DNA of 64,000 nt. Source: Verrucomicrobiota bacterium (lineage in GTDB: Bacteria; Verrucomicrobiota; Verrucomicrobiia; Opitutales; UBA953). Location: contig SUVQ01000009.1 in the NCBI GenBank assembly GCA_015061905.1, positions 1 through 64,000 of the forward strand, given 5' to 3'. The position numbers and the translations under genes are program-made. The notes under the pieces are model-generated. The model saw nothing but the letters and a program-made list of their open reading frames with translations, had not been told where the DNA came from and did no database searches. Shown in pieces: positions 25,886 through 33,893 of the stretch. Numbering within the stretch: position 1 is the first letter of the stretch; each line of letters opens with the position of its first letter.

Positions 25886-26863
25886 TTACGGGAGTGCCGC
25901 TTCGGAGGCAGTTTTGAAGTGAAGTTTCACAAATTCTCCGAAGCGTGCGGCTCCGAATTTGCGGAAAATTTCCGTTGCCGCTTTTTTTGCCTCTGCGCCG
26001 GAGCCTTTAGGCAAACGCGTTCCCGCAAGTTCGGAGATTTTTTCGAGTTCGTGGACATAAACGGCGCGCGCGACAATGGAAGCGGCGGCGACAACGGGAT
26101 CGCTTTCCGCTTTCGTGCGCATCCGCAAGTCAAAATCAATTCCGTTGCGGGCAAGGTTGCGCTGCACAATCGGGGATTTTGAAAATTGGTCGAGAAGCCC
26201 CCACGCCGGAAGCGCGTTCCCGTTTTCTTCCGCTTGCGCGAGTGCTTCCTTGAGAGCGAGAAAATGCAAATGCCCGAGAAGCGTATTCAGGTTTCCGAAT
26301 TTTGTATAAAGTGTATTGTATTTTTCGATACGAGCAAATGCCGTTTTGACAATTACTCCGGGCGTGGCGCGAATTATTTTTTCGAGTTCCAGAATTTTTT
26401 TATCGGAGGAGATCTGTTTGGAATCCTTTACGCCGGCGGCGAGCCATTTTTCGACGGCGGATTTTTCCGCGATAACGCAGGCGGAAACAACGGGACCGAA
26501 GAGGTCGCCTTTTCCCGATTCGTCCAATCCGGCGTGGTGTTCAAACCATTCCGGATTGTGAACTTCGTCGTAGCCGAGCCGGGCGATTCCCGTTACCTGC
26601 GGCTCCAGTGTGTTTACGACAAAATCTTCCGTTCCTTTCCCGGAAATGACGACTTTCCCGGACGTGTAGGCGGCAATCGTTACGCCTTGAGATTTTGATT
26701 TGTATGAAAAATGTGTATACGCGGTTTGCGTGGCTTCAAACGCCGAGTTTTCCGCACAGATTTTACCGAGCTTCGCGATTTGCTCTGTGTCGAGCGTCAA
26801 CGTGTAAAGCGCGGTTTTTTGGGGGGACGAGTCCCCGGAGGGAAGTTTTGTTTTCTTCGGCAT
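25886..26863 (-). CDS. rnhC: Ribonuclease HIII
   Basis: A 325-residue protein with an N-terminal TBP-like domain (about residues 15-100, with YKSKSQGVTIAAYTSGKVVISGKG) and a type 2 RNase H domain. The catalytic start is GLDESGKGDLFGPVVSA near 112-128, with the second acidic residues in VKDSKQIS and SDPVVAAASIVARA. It cleaves RNA in RNA-DNA hybrids. A 50-base low-complexity run (AGTGGAATAGTGGAGGAGTG) separates it from rsmE. Confidence 0.93.
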   Translation of the reverse strand: MPKKTKLPSGDSSPQKTALYTLTLDTEQIAKLGKICAENSAFEATQTAYTHFSYKSKSQGVTIAAYTSGKVVISGKGTEDFVVNTLEPQVTGIARLGYDEVHNPEWFEHHAGLDESGKGDLFGPVVSACVIAEKSAVEKWLAAGVKDSKQISSDKKILELEKIIRATPGVIVKTAFARIEKYNTLYTKFGNLNTLLGHLHFLALKEALAQAEENGNALPAWGLLDQFSKSPIVQRNLARNGIDFDLRMRTKAESDPVVAAASIVARAVYVHELEKISELAGTRLPKGSGAEAKKAATEIFRKFGAARFGEFVKLHFKTASEAALP

Positions 26864-26912
26864 AAAATTTTTAGGAAGACCATTCTACGCGTTCCCGCGG
26901 AAAATGCGATGC

Positions 26913-28208
26913 TCATTCCTGCGGCGTTTCCGGCGGAAAAACCGCTACCGTTTCCAAAAATTCCGCCAACGCATTTTCGATGCGGGAAGGAGAAAAGCGT
27001 TCCTGCACGCGCGCGGCTCCGTCCGCCGCCGTCAGCGCCCATTCTTCCGGGGAGATTTTTACGATGAGATCGCTCATCAAACGCACGGTTTCCGGCGCGC
27101 AGGCGTTGAAAAGCAGCGGGCTGTCCGGAGAGGACAAATCCTGCATTTCTCGTGTCATGGAGGCAAAAACAAGGCATCCGCAAGCCATCGCTTCGGCAGC
27201 CGCCAGCGGGAACGCCGTTTCGTCCTGCGGAATGTAAACGTAAAGCCCGATGCGGTGCAGGAAATCCCGAACACGATTCTCCCGGCTCACGCTCCCGATG
27301 AAATCCACGCGCTCAGCCAAGCCGGGAACGCCGCGAATGCGGGACCGCAACTTTTCCGCCTCCGGCGAATTTTCATCGCCGACGAGCAAAATCCGCATAT
27401 ACGGGTGCGCCGCCGCTTGGCGGGCAAACGCGTCCAGCACTACAAGCACGCCGGATTTTTCGGAAAAACCGCCGTCCCAGCCCCATACGCAGGAGCGCTC
27501 CGGGGACGTTTCCGCAAATGTGAAAATTGTATTGTCCACGGGCGGAGGAATGATTGCTGAGCGTTCCAAATTGGGGAAAACGCCGGCATTGCGTTCCCGC
27601 AAATTTTCCGTTGCGAAAATAGCCGCGCGCACTCCGCAAAAATTTTCCGGCGCGGGGCGAATTTCTCCGTAAAGCGAGCGAATCAGCGCGGAGGCGATTA
27701 ATGTTGCCGGCGAGAGCGAATGCCGGTGCTTCATCGCGAGAGTCCAAAACGGATCGCATGCCGGATAATTCCGGGGCCAATCGGAATCGACCCACGGAAT
27801 TGCGGCTTGTGCCTGCGCGAGGGCGAGCATCCATTCCTGTGTGGAAAGCCCGGTCGGATTCAAAATCAAAAAGGCGTTCCCGCGGCGCGACATTTGAGCC
27901 ACTTTTTCCGCCGTTGCCACCGAGTTCGCAGAAAGCATCCGGTAGCCGCGCCAAAGCTTTGCGTCGGCGGAATTTCCGTTCATTCGGGATAGAATCGGCA
28001 AAAACTCTTCCGTTTCTTCGCCTGTTTCAAACTTGCCGCAGAATTTTCTCAAAAGCCAGTTGCGGGACTCTGCGATTTTTCCGATTGCGGAAAACGCCGC
28101 CGCCGCAAATTCCCCGCATTGAGAATCGGGCGGGAACGCATTTGAAAGGCAAACTGTCCGCAACTTCGGCATTTCCGAAAAGCTTTCCGTTTTGCCCGGA
28201 AAAGGCAA
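26913..28208 (-). CDS. Glycosyltransferase family 4-like protein
   Basis: A 431-residue protein with a GT-B layout. The C-terminal half carries VLVVLDAFARQAAAHPYMRILLVGDENSPEAEKL, RVDFIGSVSRENRVRDFLHRIGLYVYIPQ and the nucleotide-sugar segment AFPLAAAEAMACGCLVFAS, the expected E-x7-E-like region. The N-terminal half is divergent. Start alternatives are 28208 or 28172 (MPKLRTVCLSNAF). The acceptor is unknown; cell-surface glycan or lipopolysaccharide synthesis is likely. No other glycan genes are adjacent. Confidence 0.8.
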   Translation of the reverse strand: MPFPGKTESFSEMPKLRTVCLSNAFPPDSQCGEFAAAAFSAIGKIAESRNWLLRKFCGKFETGEETEEFLPILSRMNGNSADAKLWRGYRMLSANSVATAEKVAQMSRRGNAFLILNPTGLSTQEWMLALAQAQAAIPWVDSDWPRNYPACDPFWTLAMKHRHSLSPATLIASALIRSLYGEIRPAPENFCGVRAAIFATENLRERNAGVFPNLERSAIIPPPVDNTIFTFAETSPERSCVWGWDGGFSEKSGVLVVLDAFARQAAAHPYMRILLVGDENSPEAEKLRSRIRGVPGLAERVDFIGSVSRENRVRDFLHRIGLYVYIPQDETAFPLAAAEAMACGCLVFASMTREMQDLSSPDSPLLFNACAPETVRLMSDLIVKISPEEWALTAADGAARVQERFSPSRIENALAEFLETVAVFPPETPQE

Positions 28209-28356
28209 CGTTTAAAATAGAACGCGCGCGTTCCCGTTGGACTCTTCAGGGCGTTGAGTGGAAATTTATTTTTTTGTCGCTTCTTTTTGCGAGCAAAGGT
28301 TCCGGGCGGAAAATTTTATTCGCGGGGAGGGGCGGGAACGCGTTAGATTGCGGCGT

Positions 28357-28947
28357 ATGAGCTCCGAATTTAAAGAACCTTTTTCCGCTTACATTTTTGA
28401 TTGCGACGGCACGCTTGCCGCGTCGATGAAGTTGCACCACGCCGCGTGGGAATATTCCGTGCGCCGCCAAGTCGGCGAGAGTTGGGCGTTCCCGTGGGAT
28501 TTTTTCTGCACTCTCGGCGGCATGAACACGGCGGACACGATTGCGATTTTGGAAAATCGTTACGGTTTTAAAATCAGCATCGAAAAACTGCTTCCGGATT
28601 ATCACGCGTATCTTGCCGAGCACATTTGCGAAGTGGAGCCGATTCCGGATGTTTGTGCCTACGCGAGAAAACTTGCCGCGCGCGGCGCAAAGCTCGCTGT
28701 CGCCTCGGGAGGTTTTCGCAAGGAGGTTCACGAGATTTTAAAAACTATCGGCGTGGCGGAGCTTTTCCCGGTGGTCATCACGTCGGAAGACGTTGCCAAT
28801 TGCAAACCGGCGCCGGATTTGTTTTTACTCGCGGCGGAAAAGCTCGGCGTTCCCGCGCGGGAATGCCTTGTCGTCGAAGACAGTCCGAAAGGTTTTGATG
28901 CTGCCGAAGCCGCCGGCATGGCGTGCATGATGGTTTATCCGCAATAG
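28357..28947 (+). CDS. HAD-superfamily phosphatase / beta-phosphoglucomutase-like
   Basis: A 196-residue HAD-IA hydrolase starting MSSEFKEPFSAYIFDCDGTLA. Nucleophile Asp15 and acid Asp17 lie in FDCDGTL, motif II is LAVASGG, and motif III/IV is CKPAPDLFLLAAEKLG to VVEDSPKGFDAAEAAG. The cap region of about 60 residues fits the beta-phosphoglucomutase subgroup. I chose this start because the upstream part of the open frame is DUS-containing intergenic sequence. The substrate, a sugar phosphate or nucleotide, is not determined. Confidence 0.87.
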   Translation: MSSEFKEPFSAYIFDCDGTLAASMKLHHAAWEYSVRRQVGESWAFPWDFFCTLGGMNTADTIAILENRYGFKISIEKLLPDYHAYLAEHICEVEPIPDVCAYARKLAARGAKLAVASGGFRKEVHEILKTIGVAELFPVVITSEDVANCKPAPDLFLLAAEKLGVPARECLVVEDSPKGFDAAEAAGMACMMVYPQ

Positions 28948-28949
28948 CA

Positions 28950-29535
28950 GGAAGCTGAAGAGCTTAAGAGCTGAAAAGTTTAGCCGACTTCGCCGAGAAT
29001 CTTACTATGGAAGAATTTAGGTTTAATTTTGAAAAACTAATCGTTTGGCAAAAAGCAAGAACGTTGGCGAAAGAAGTATACACGGCTACGGAAAATTTTC
29101 CGGCGGAGGAACGTTTCCGGCTTGCGGACCAGATTCGGCGCGCCGGAATTTCCGTAGCGTCGAATATCGCAGAAGGCTCAAGTAGGAGATCATTTAAAGA
29201 CCAAGAGCGTTTTCTTGAAATCGCTTACGGTTCGCTCATGGAAGTTTGCTGTCAGATGCAATTATCCGTGGATCTTGGTTTCATTTCCGAGTCTGATTTT
29301 GCTCGTTTTCGGGAACGTTTTCGGGAGATTTCCCGCTTGCTCGTTGCACTGAAAACAAGTTTGGCGAATCGGCAATAGATGTGCACGTTCGGTGAATCCG
29401 ACTTTGTCAAAAGCCGAAGAGCTTATAAGTTTAGTTGTTTTGCTTGTAGAAAAAGAATCTTGTTTTAACCATATAAAGGAAAACATCTCGGCTCGCCGAC
29501 CAAACTTTTCAGCTCCTCAGCTTTTAAACTTACTT
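28950..29535 (+). repeat. Inverted-repeat-flanked element carrying the four-helix-bundle gene
   Basis: The left flank (28950-29002, with GAGCTGAAAAGTTTAG and CCGACTTCGCCGAGAAT) is inverted on the right (29489-29535, with ATCTCGGCTCGCCGACC and AAACTTTTCAGCTC). The right flank 29412-29533 is similar to 14092-14231, which has no gene. The pattern suggests one element with the gene and a related one without it. Confidence 0.7.
29007..29378 (+). CDS. Four-helix-bundle protein (IVS/S23-type)
   Basis: A 123-residue all-helical protein with the family signature: FEKLIVWQKARTLAKEVY at the N-terminus, ADQIRRAGISVASNIAEGSSR in helix 2-3 and ERFLEIAYGSLMEVCCQMQL. Relatives were first seen in 23S rRNA intervening sequences and now occur as free-standing genes of unknown role; the Avd protein of diversity-generating retroelements has the same fold. 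Here it lies inside an inverted repeat in the gap between a HAD phosphatase gene and trmL. There is no reverse transcriptase nearby. Confidence 0.88.
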   Translation: MEEFRFNFEKLIVWQKARTLAKEVYTATENFPAEERFRLADQIRRAGISVASNIAEGSSRRSFKDQERFLEIAYGSLMEVCCQMQLSVDLGFISESDFARFRERFREISRLLVALKTSLANRQ

Positions 29536-29540
29536 TCAAA

Positions 29541-30005
29541 ATGCTCCACCTCATTCTTTTTAATCCGGAAATTCCGCAAAACACGGGCAACATCGGGCGT
29601 ATGTGTGCGATTACGCGTTCCCGCCTGCACCTGATTCATCCGCTCGGATTCACGATTACCGACGCGCATCTGCGCCGCTCCGGCATGGATTACTGGAAAT
29701 CGCTCGATGTCGTGCACCACGAAAACTGGGACGCATTTTTGGCGTTCCCGCAACGCCCGACGCGGCTTTGGCTTTTGACGACCAAGGCGGAAAAAGGGCT
29801 TTGGGACGCGGATTTTCGCGACGGAGACGGGCTCGTTTTCGGCAACGAAGGTCACGGCGCTCCCGCGTGGCTCCACGATTTTATCGGGAAAGATTTTGAA
29901 ATCAAAATCCCGCAACCTGCGGAAACGTTGCGTTCGCTGAATCTTTCCACTGCCGCCGGGATCGCCGCCTACGAAGCTCTCCGGCAAATCACACGCGGGA
30001 AATAA
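29541..30005 (+). CDS. trmL: tRNA (cytidine/uridine-34-2'-O)-methyltransferase
   Basis: A 154-residue SPOUT methyltransferase. It opens with LILFNPEIPQNTGNIGRMCAIT, the family hallmark, then LIHPLGF, GMDYW, VFGNEGHGAP and the knot segment IKIPQPAETLRSLNLSTAAGIAAYEALRQ. It 2'-O-methylates the wobble base of certain leucine tRNAs. Its ATG lies just 6 bases right of the four-helix-bundle element, so the element supplies the sequence immediately upstream. Confidence 0.94.
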   Translation: MLHLILFNPEIPQNTGNIGRMCAITRSRLHLIHPLGFTITDAHLRRSGMDYWKSLDVVHHENWDAFLAFPQRPTRLWLLTTKAEKGLWDADFRDGDGLVFGNEGHGAPAWLHDFIGKDFEIKIPQPAETLRSLNLSTAAGIAAYEALRQITRGK

Positions 30006-30078
30006 CGCAGAGAAGCTCTTCGCGAAAAAAAAATTCAATTTGCGTTTTTCGGGGAATGGGAATTTCTTTTGAAACCCA

Positions 30079-30921
30079 ATGAAATCGGGCGAAAAAAAGC
30101 CGATGCTACGCATCGAAAAAGACTTTATCAGCGCGTTGCCTCTCATGCAATACGAGGGGAAAATTGTCCTTGTTGAAGACGAAAAAACGGCAAAAAAGGC
30201 GGTGCGTGCGCTTTCCCGCGAAAAAATTCTCGGGTTCGATACGGAAACGCGTCCGTGTTTTCGCAGGGGTGTCGGCTACATGGTTTCGCTGGTTCAACTT
30301 TGCGGGAAAAAATGCGTATATCTGTTTCGCTTGGATTTTTGCGGCGGCGTTCCCGTTTTGTTTCCTTTGTTCGAAAATCCGAATATTCTCAAGGTCGGCG
30401 TTGCCGTTAAAGACGATGTGCTTCACCTTAAGATGCGGGCTCCGTTTGACGATGCGGGTTTTGTGGATGCGAGCAAATTTACCCGCGCCGCCCGCATCGA
30501 AAATACCGGCTTGCGTGCGCTGACGGCGCATTTTCTCGGAGGGCGCATTTCCAAAGCGGCGCAGGTTTCGAATTGGGCGGCGAAGGAGCTTTCTCCGCAA
30601 CAAATCGTTTATGCGGCAACGGACGCGTGGATTTCGCGGGAGCTTTTCCTGAAACTGCAAACTCTGGGAATTGCTCCGGAAATTTCCTCGGTCGGCTCCA
30701 TTTGCGTGCGCGATGTCGGAGCGGACGATGCCGGAGAAAAATCGGCGGGCGTAAAACTTTTCAAAGAGAAAAAATCACTTTCTCCGGAAAAACTGCGGCG
30801 TTCCCGTGTGCGCGGAGCTTTGCCGAAAAAATCGGGCGTTGCGAAAGACAAGGGCGCGGAAAAATCCGAAGAAAAACGCCCGCGCCGTCGGCGTTCCCGT
30901 TCCTCTGAAAGACGCTCTTAG
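30079..30921 (+). CDS. DEDD-type 3'-5' exonuclease
   Basis: A 280-residue protein. The exonuclease domain spans about residues 28-210, with Exo I GFDTET (Asp54, Glu56), Exo II GVAVKDDVLHL and Exo III YAATDAWISRELF with Tyr, so it is the DEDDy class (WRN/RNase D-like). A roughly 65-residue Lys/Arg-rich tail at the C-terminus is probably a flexible nucleic-acid-binding tail. There is no HRDC domain, so it is not classical RNase D. Substrate unknown. Confidence 0.87.
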   Translation: MKSGEKKPMLRIEKDFISALPLMQYEGKIVLVEDEKTAKKAVRALSREKILGFDTETRPCFRRGVGYMVSLVQLCGKKCVYLFRLDFCGGVPVLFPLFENPNILKVGVAVKDDVLHLKMRAPFDDAGFVDASKFTRAARIENTGLRALTAHFLGGRISKAAQVSNWAAKELSPQQIVYAATDAWISRELFLKLQTLGIAPEISSVGSICVRDVGADDAGEKSAGVKLFKEKKSLSPEKLRRSRVRGALPKKSGVAKDKGAEKSEEKRPRRRRSRSSERRS

Positions 30922-31029
30922 ACGCTTGCCGTTTTAGGGGCGGACGCGAGCGAGCGGCGCAACGCTGTCGCGTTGCGGGAATTTCCGTGCGTGAACGGCG
31001 TTCCCGCGCCATCGCGAAACCGTTGCTTT

Positions 31030-31215
31030 TTTACGTTTGAGGTAGGGCGTAAAGGTCGGTTAAAAAGCCTCGCCCTGGGGGCAAGGCGGGTATTTCAGTT
31101 CGAGACATTCGGTTCTTGGTGCTTTTATGACCTTTCTCGTGGGATGCCAATTCGGGATTCACAATCATTAAATGGGCAGACGAGTTTTCCGTCTACGCCC
31201 ACGTTTTTTTTTTTA
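31030..31215. ncRNA. Possible structured RNA in the gap before a PEP-CTERM gene
   Basis: The 437-base gap 30922-31358 has no convincing gene but holds matched segments. AAAGGTC near 31050 pairs with GACCTTT near 31127, and AAAAG with CTTTT just inside. On the minus strand GCCTTGCCC and GGGCGAGGC with a CCA loop and TTTTT form a terminator-like hairpin at about 31067-31092. On the plus strand a terminator lies at 31172-31203. Strand and identity are unclear. Confidence 0.3.
31172..31203 (+). terminator. Terminator-like hairpin with T12 tail
   Basis: TGGGCAGACG pairs with CGTCTACGCCCA (one bulge), followed by ACG and a run of 12 T. The nearest plus-strand gene ends 250 bases upstream, so it may end an unrecognised small transcript. 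Confidence 0.65.
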
Positions 31216-31232
31216 AGTTTGCGAAAAAGTGC

Positions 31233-31262
31233 TTGCAGAAGCCCTTTTTTTTTTGCGAGAAT
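31233..31262 (+). promoter_or_regulatory. Promoter of PEP-CTERM gene 31359
   Basis: TTGCAG, 18-base spacer with a T-run of ten, then GAGAAT. Directly downstream is CCGTGTTAAGAATTGAGACA. The same architecture, with the same spacing and similar bases, precedes the paralogous gene at 47853. Confidence 0.6.
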
Positions 31263-31358
31263 CCGTGTTAAGAATTGAGACATTTGGGTAACATAGCTGT
31301 TCCTGCGCGTTTCGCTTCTTTTAACTCTCAAGTTTTAACAACAAACATCACTATTATT

Positions 31359-32135
31359 ATGAAAAAATATATTATGGTCGTAGCTCTTCTCGCAACGGGA
31401 AGCGTTTTCGTTAGTGCTGCAACTTCTGTTACTCATCTGGATATGGAAGAGGGGAGCTCATTATCAAATCTTTATGGGGGAGGGCAAGATAACTACTCCA
31501 CGGAAAGCGAAGGAGGAGTTGAAGGATTTGGAGATTGGGCAAATATCACGGGGGCTCTTTGGAGCGGGAATTCGACAGGTTATTCTCAGAGCGCAATAGC
31601 TGTTTCCTTTTGGATGAAAAGCAATTGGGACGCGACAAATCTTGTGTCCTCTTCCGCCAATCCCCAGTGGAGCTCTCAGTGGCTTTGGGAGTCTTGCGAT
31701 CCTACTACGGCTAATGCATTGTCGTTCGGTCTTTCTGCAGACGGTTCTCTTCGCTTAAATGTCGAAGGGAAGGCTGCGATAAATACGGCGGAGAAACTTA
31801 TCAAGAAAGATGTGTGGACTCATGTTGGCTTTGTCTTTTTTGAAGGTCAAATGCGTATATATGTAAACGGAAAAGAGGCCGCGTCGGGAACGGCTGGGGT
31901 GACATCGATTGCTTATTATAATTCGACTTCTCTCCGTGTCGCGGAAAAGAACAAAAACATGACTACAACGGAAACTTGGACAGGCGGTATTGATGAATTG
32001 AACGTTTGGACAATCACGGATGTCGCAGATGGGCATAGAGCTATTGCATCCGCTGTCCCCGAACCTTCTGCGTTCGGTATGCTTGCTGGCTTGGGAGCGT
32101 TAGTGCTCGTGGCTTCGCGTCGCCGTCGCAAATAA
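31359..32135 (+). CDS. PEP-CTERM protein with LamG-like domain
   Basis: A 258-residue secreted protein. The signal peptide MKKYIMVVALLATGSVFVSAA is cut near residue 21. A concanavalin-like (LamG/laminin G 3) beta-sandwich body follows, seen in VSFWMKSNWD, WTHVGFVFFEGQMRIYVNGKEAAS and GGIDELNVW. The C-terminal sorting signal is AVPEPSAFGMLAGLG, a hydrophobic stretch and SRRRRK. It is a paralogue of the protein at 47853. The exosortase system presumably moves it to the outer surface. Promoter and terminator define a single-gene unit. Confidence 0.9.
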   Translation: MKKYIMVVALLATGSVFVSAATSVTHLDMEEGSSLSNLYGGGQDNYSTESEGGVEGFGDWANITGALWSGNSTGYSQSAIAVSFWMKSNWDATNLVSSSANPQWSSQWLWESCDPTTANALSFGLSADGSLRLNVEGKAAINTAEKLIKKDVWTHVGFVFFEGQMRIYVNGKEAASGTAGVTSIAYYNSTSLRVAEKNKNMTTTETWTGGIDELNVWTITDVADGHRAIASAVPEPSAFGMLAGLGALVLVASRRRRK

Positions 32136-32156
32136 GCTTTAACTACGCTTAATAAC

Positions 32157-32195
32157 AAAAACGCTTCACTGAAGAAACTCGGTGAAGCGTTTTTG
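32157..32195 (+). terminator. Rho-independent terminator
   Basis: AAAAACGCTTCAC pairs with GTGAAGCGTTTTT, followed by GTTTTGG. It ends the PEP-CTERM gene. Confidence 0.9.
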
Positions 32196-32294
32196 TTTTG
32201 GATTGAACGAATCCGAAATTATTCCCTCTACACAAAAAACCTACAGGGGGACGGAATGCCCGTGCTTTCCATAAGTCAACTTTTGAAGAATTCC

Positions 32295-32450
32295 TTAAAA
32301 AACCTTGTCTACGATCGGCGCATCGTCATGTATCATGCGTTCCCGCACCGCCTTAAAGTTTCCGGGGTAAATGCTTTCACGCTCTGCCATTTTACGCTTC
32401 AGAACAGAATCAGAAATAGGCAACTTCGGAAAACAATTCCTATCCGCCCT
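32295..32450 (-). pseudogene. Possible C-terminal remnant of a lost gene
   Basis: On the minus strand an open stretch of about 50 codons ends at TAA (32295-32297) and reads like protein: FPKLPISDSVLKRKMAER, then YPGNFKAVRERMIHDDAPIV. An in-frame ATG at 32390 would give 31 residues. Upstream the frame closes with TGA near 32470. It contains one DUS-like word. It could be a tiny gene or a remnant; I recognise no family. Confidence 0.3.
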
Positions 32451-32566
32451 TATTTCTGAATGAGACCACTTTCAAAAGCCCGGGAACTCGCTTAAATACA
32501 AGTTTTTCCGGATTTTCCCCGTTCGGGCGACGAACGTTTAACGGTGTCGGAAATGGCGGAGATTCT

Positions 32567-32609
32567 CTTTCTGCCAAATAGAAAACAGGGCTCTCTGTTT
32601 GGCAGAAAG
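32567..32609. promoter_or_regulatory. Inverted repeat upstream of the first RND operon
   Basis: CTTTCTGCCAAA and TTTGGCAGAAAG form a perfect 12-bp arm pair, with an inner ACAG/CTGT pair, about 70 bases before the adaptor start. There is no T-run on the plus strand, so an operator or leader hairpin is as likely as a terminator. Confidence 0.5.
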
Positions 32610-32676
32610 AAAAAATCTTTTGAAACTTTCGTTTGATATTGTGGGGCGTTTCTATAGGATAGTTCCCTCAAATTTT

Positions 32677-33771
32677 ATGAAGATGAAAGCAGCATTGTTT
32701 TTGGGAATTTTTTTAGCCTCGCTGACGGGAACGCCGCTTGCCGCCGAAGAAGTTGCGGTGGAAAAGTTAGAGCTTGTGGCGGCGGGAACGGTGCAGGAAG
32801 CGGAAAGCATTATTACGCGCCGTTACCCCGGGCGCGTGGTTTCTCCGGCGAGCATTGCGGTTACGTCGCGCGTTTCCGGGGATTTGCTCGAAGTGGCGTT
32901 CAAGGAAGGTGATTTCGTGAAAAAAGGGCAGTTGCTTTACCGCTTGGACGACATTCGCTACATCGCCGCGCGGAAGAGCGCCGAAGCCAAAATCGCCGAG
33001 TATCGCGCCCGTGTGGCTTATTCCAAGGCGAATTTTGAGCGCACGCAGCAACTTTTCGACAAGGAAGTTTCGACGCAGGACGAACTCGAAAGCGCGCGCA
33101 GTGAATACGAGGCGAACAAGGCTTTGTTTTCTGCGGCGGAAGCGGATTTAATCGTCGCGTTGGACGATTTGAAAAATACGCGGATTTATGCGCCTGCGGA
33201 CGGGAGAATCGGGATTAACGCAACCCCGGCGGGAAGCTACATTACGCCGGCTTCGGGAACGCTCGCAACGGTCGTTCAGCTCGATCCCGTGCGCGTGCGT
33301 TTTTCGCTGAGTAATCGCGATTTTCTTTCGATTTTCGGGAACGAAAAAACATTGAGAGAACAAAGCCGCATCGCACTTTTGCTGGCGGACGGAAAAAATT
33401 ATGAAACGGTCGGCGCGGTCGATTTCATTGATAACACCGCCAACGAGCAAACCGATACGGTGCAAATTTACGCAAAGTTTTCCAATCCCGATGCAAAACT
33501 TCTTCCCGGAAGCACGGTTTCCGTGGTCTTGGAATGCCGCTCGGGAACGCTGATGCCTGCCGTGGTTCCGTCCGCCGTGATGTATGACACGCAAAGTCCG
33601 TATGTCTACGTGCTTGACGGGGACAATCGCGTGGCGCGCCGCAACGTCGTGCTTGCGCAGACGACGGACGAACTCCAATTCGTTGAATCCGGGTTGAAGC
33701 CGGGCGAACGCATCATTACGGACGGGACGCACAAGGCGATTCCGGGGCGAAAAGTCAAGGTCAGCGAATAA
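32677..33771 (+). CDS. RND efflux periplasmic adaptor (membrane fusion protein), system 1
   Basis: A 364-residue AcrA/MdtA-like adaptor. The signal peptide MKMKAALFLGIFLASLTGTPLAA ends near residue 23. A biotinyl-lipoyl-like half-motif (SRVSGDLLEVAFKEGDFVKKGQLLYRLDD) follows, then a helical hairpin (residues about 100-165, AKIAEYRARVAYSKANFERT) and beta-barrel and membrane-proximal domains. It links the RND pump and the outer-membrane channel. An alternative ATG lies at 32683. It heads a three-gene operon. Unlike system 2, the adaptor is not a lipoprotein and has no adjacent regulator gene. Confidence 0.9.
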   Translation: MKMKAALFLGIFLASLTGTPLAAEEVAVEKLELVAAGTVQEAESIITRRYPGRVVSPASIAVTSRVSGDLLEVAFKEGDFVKKGQLLYRLDDIRYIAARKSAEAKIAEYRARVAYSKANFERTQQLFDKEVSTQDELESARSEYEANKALFSAAEADLIVALDDLKNTRIYAPADGRIGINATPAGSYITPASGTLATVVQLDPVRVRFSLSNRDFLSIFGNEKTLREQSRIALLLADGKNYETVGAVDFIDNTANEQTDTVQIYAKFSNPDAKLLPGSTVSVVLECRSGTLMPAVVPSAVMYDTQSPYVYVLDGDNRVARRNVVLAQTTDELQFVESGLKPGERIITDGTHKAIPGRKVKVSE

Positions 33772-33868
33772 TGAATAGCGAATAATGAATAGCGCGGCAC
33801 CAAAATTTTGGGCGGAGGAAAAAATTTTGAACAATAAATTATTCACTGCCTGCTATTCGTTATTCATT
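33763..33868. repeat. Intergenic hairpin of GAATAATGAATAGC/ATTCGTTATTCATT type
   Basis: GCGAATAATGAATAGCGAAT on the left is inverted in TATTCGTTATTCATTTAATT on the right, around CCAAAATTTTGGGC. It belongs with the element at 14774-14884 and lies between the adaptor and pump genes of the same operon. Confidence 0.7.
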
Positions 33869-33893
33869 TAATTTTTTTTCCTGAAAAAATTCG

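Noticed and set aside
28950..29535. The four-helix-bundle gene as part of a diversity-generating retroelement
   Set aside because: No reverse transcriptase, template repeat or variable repeat is found on either side.
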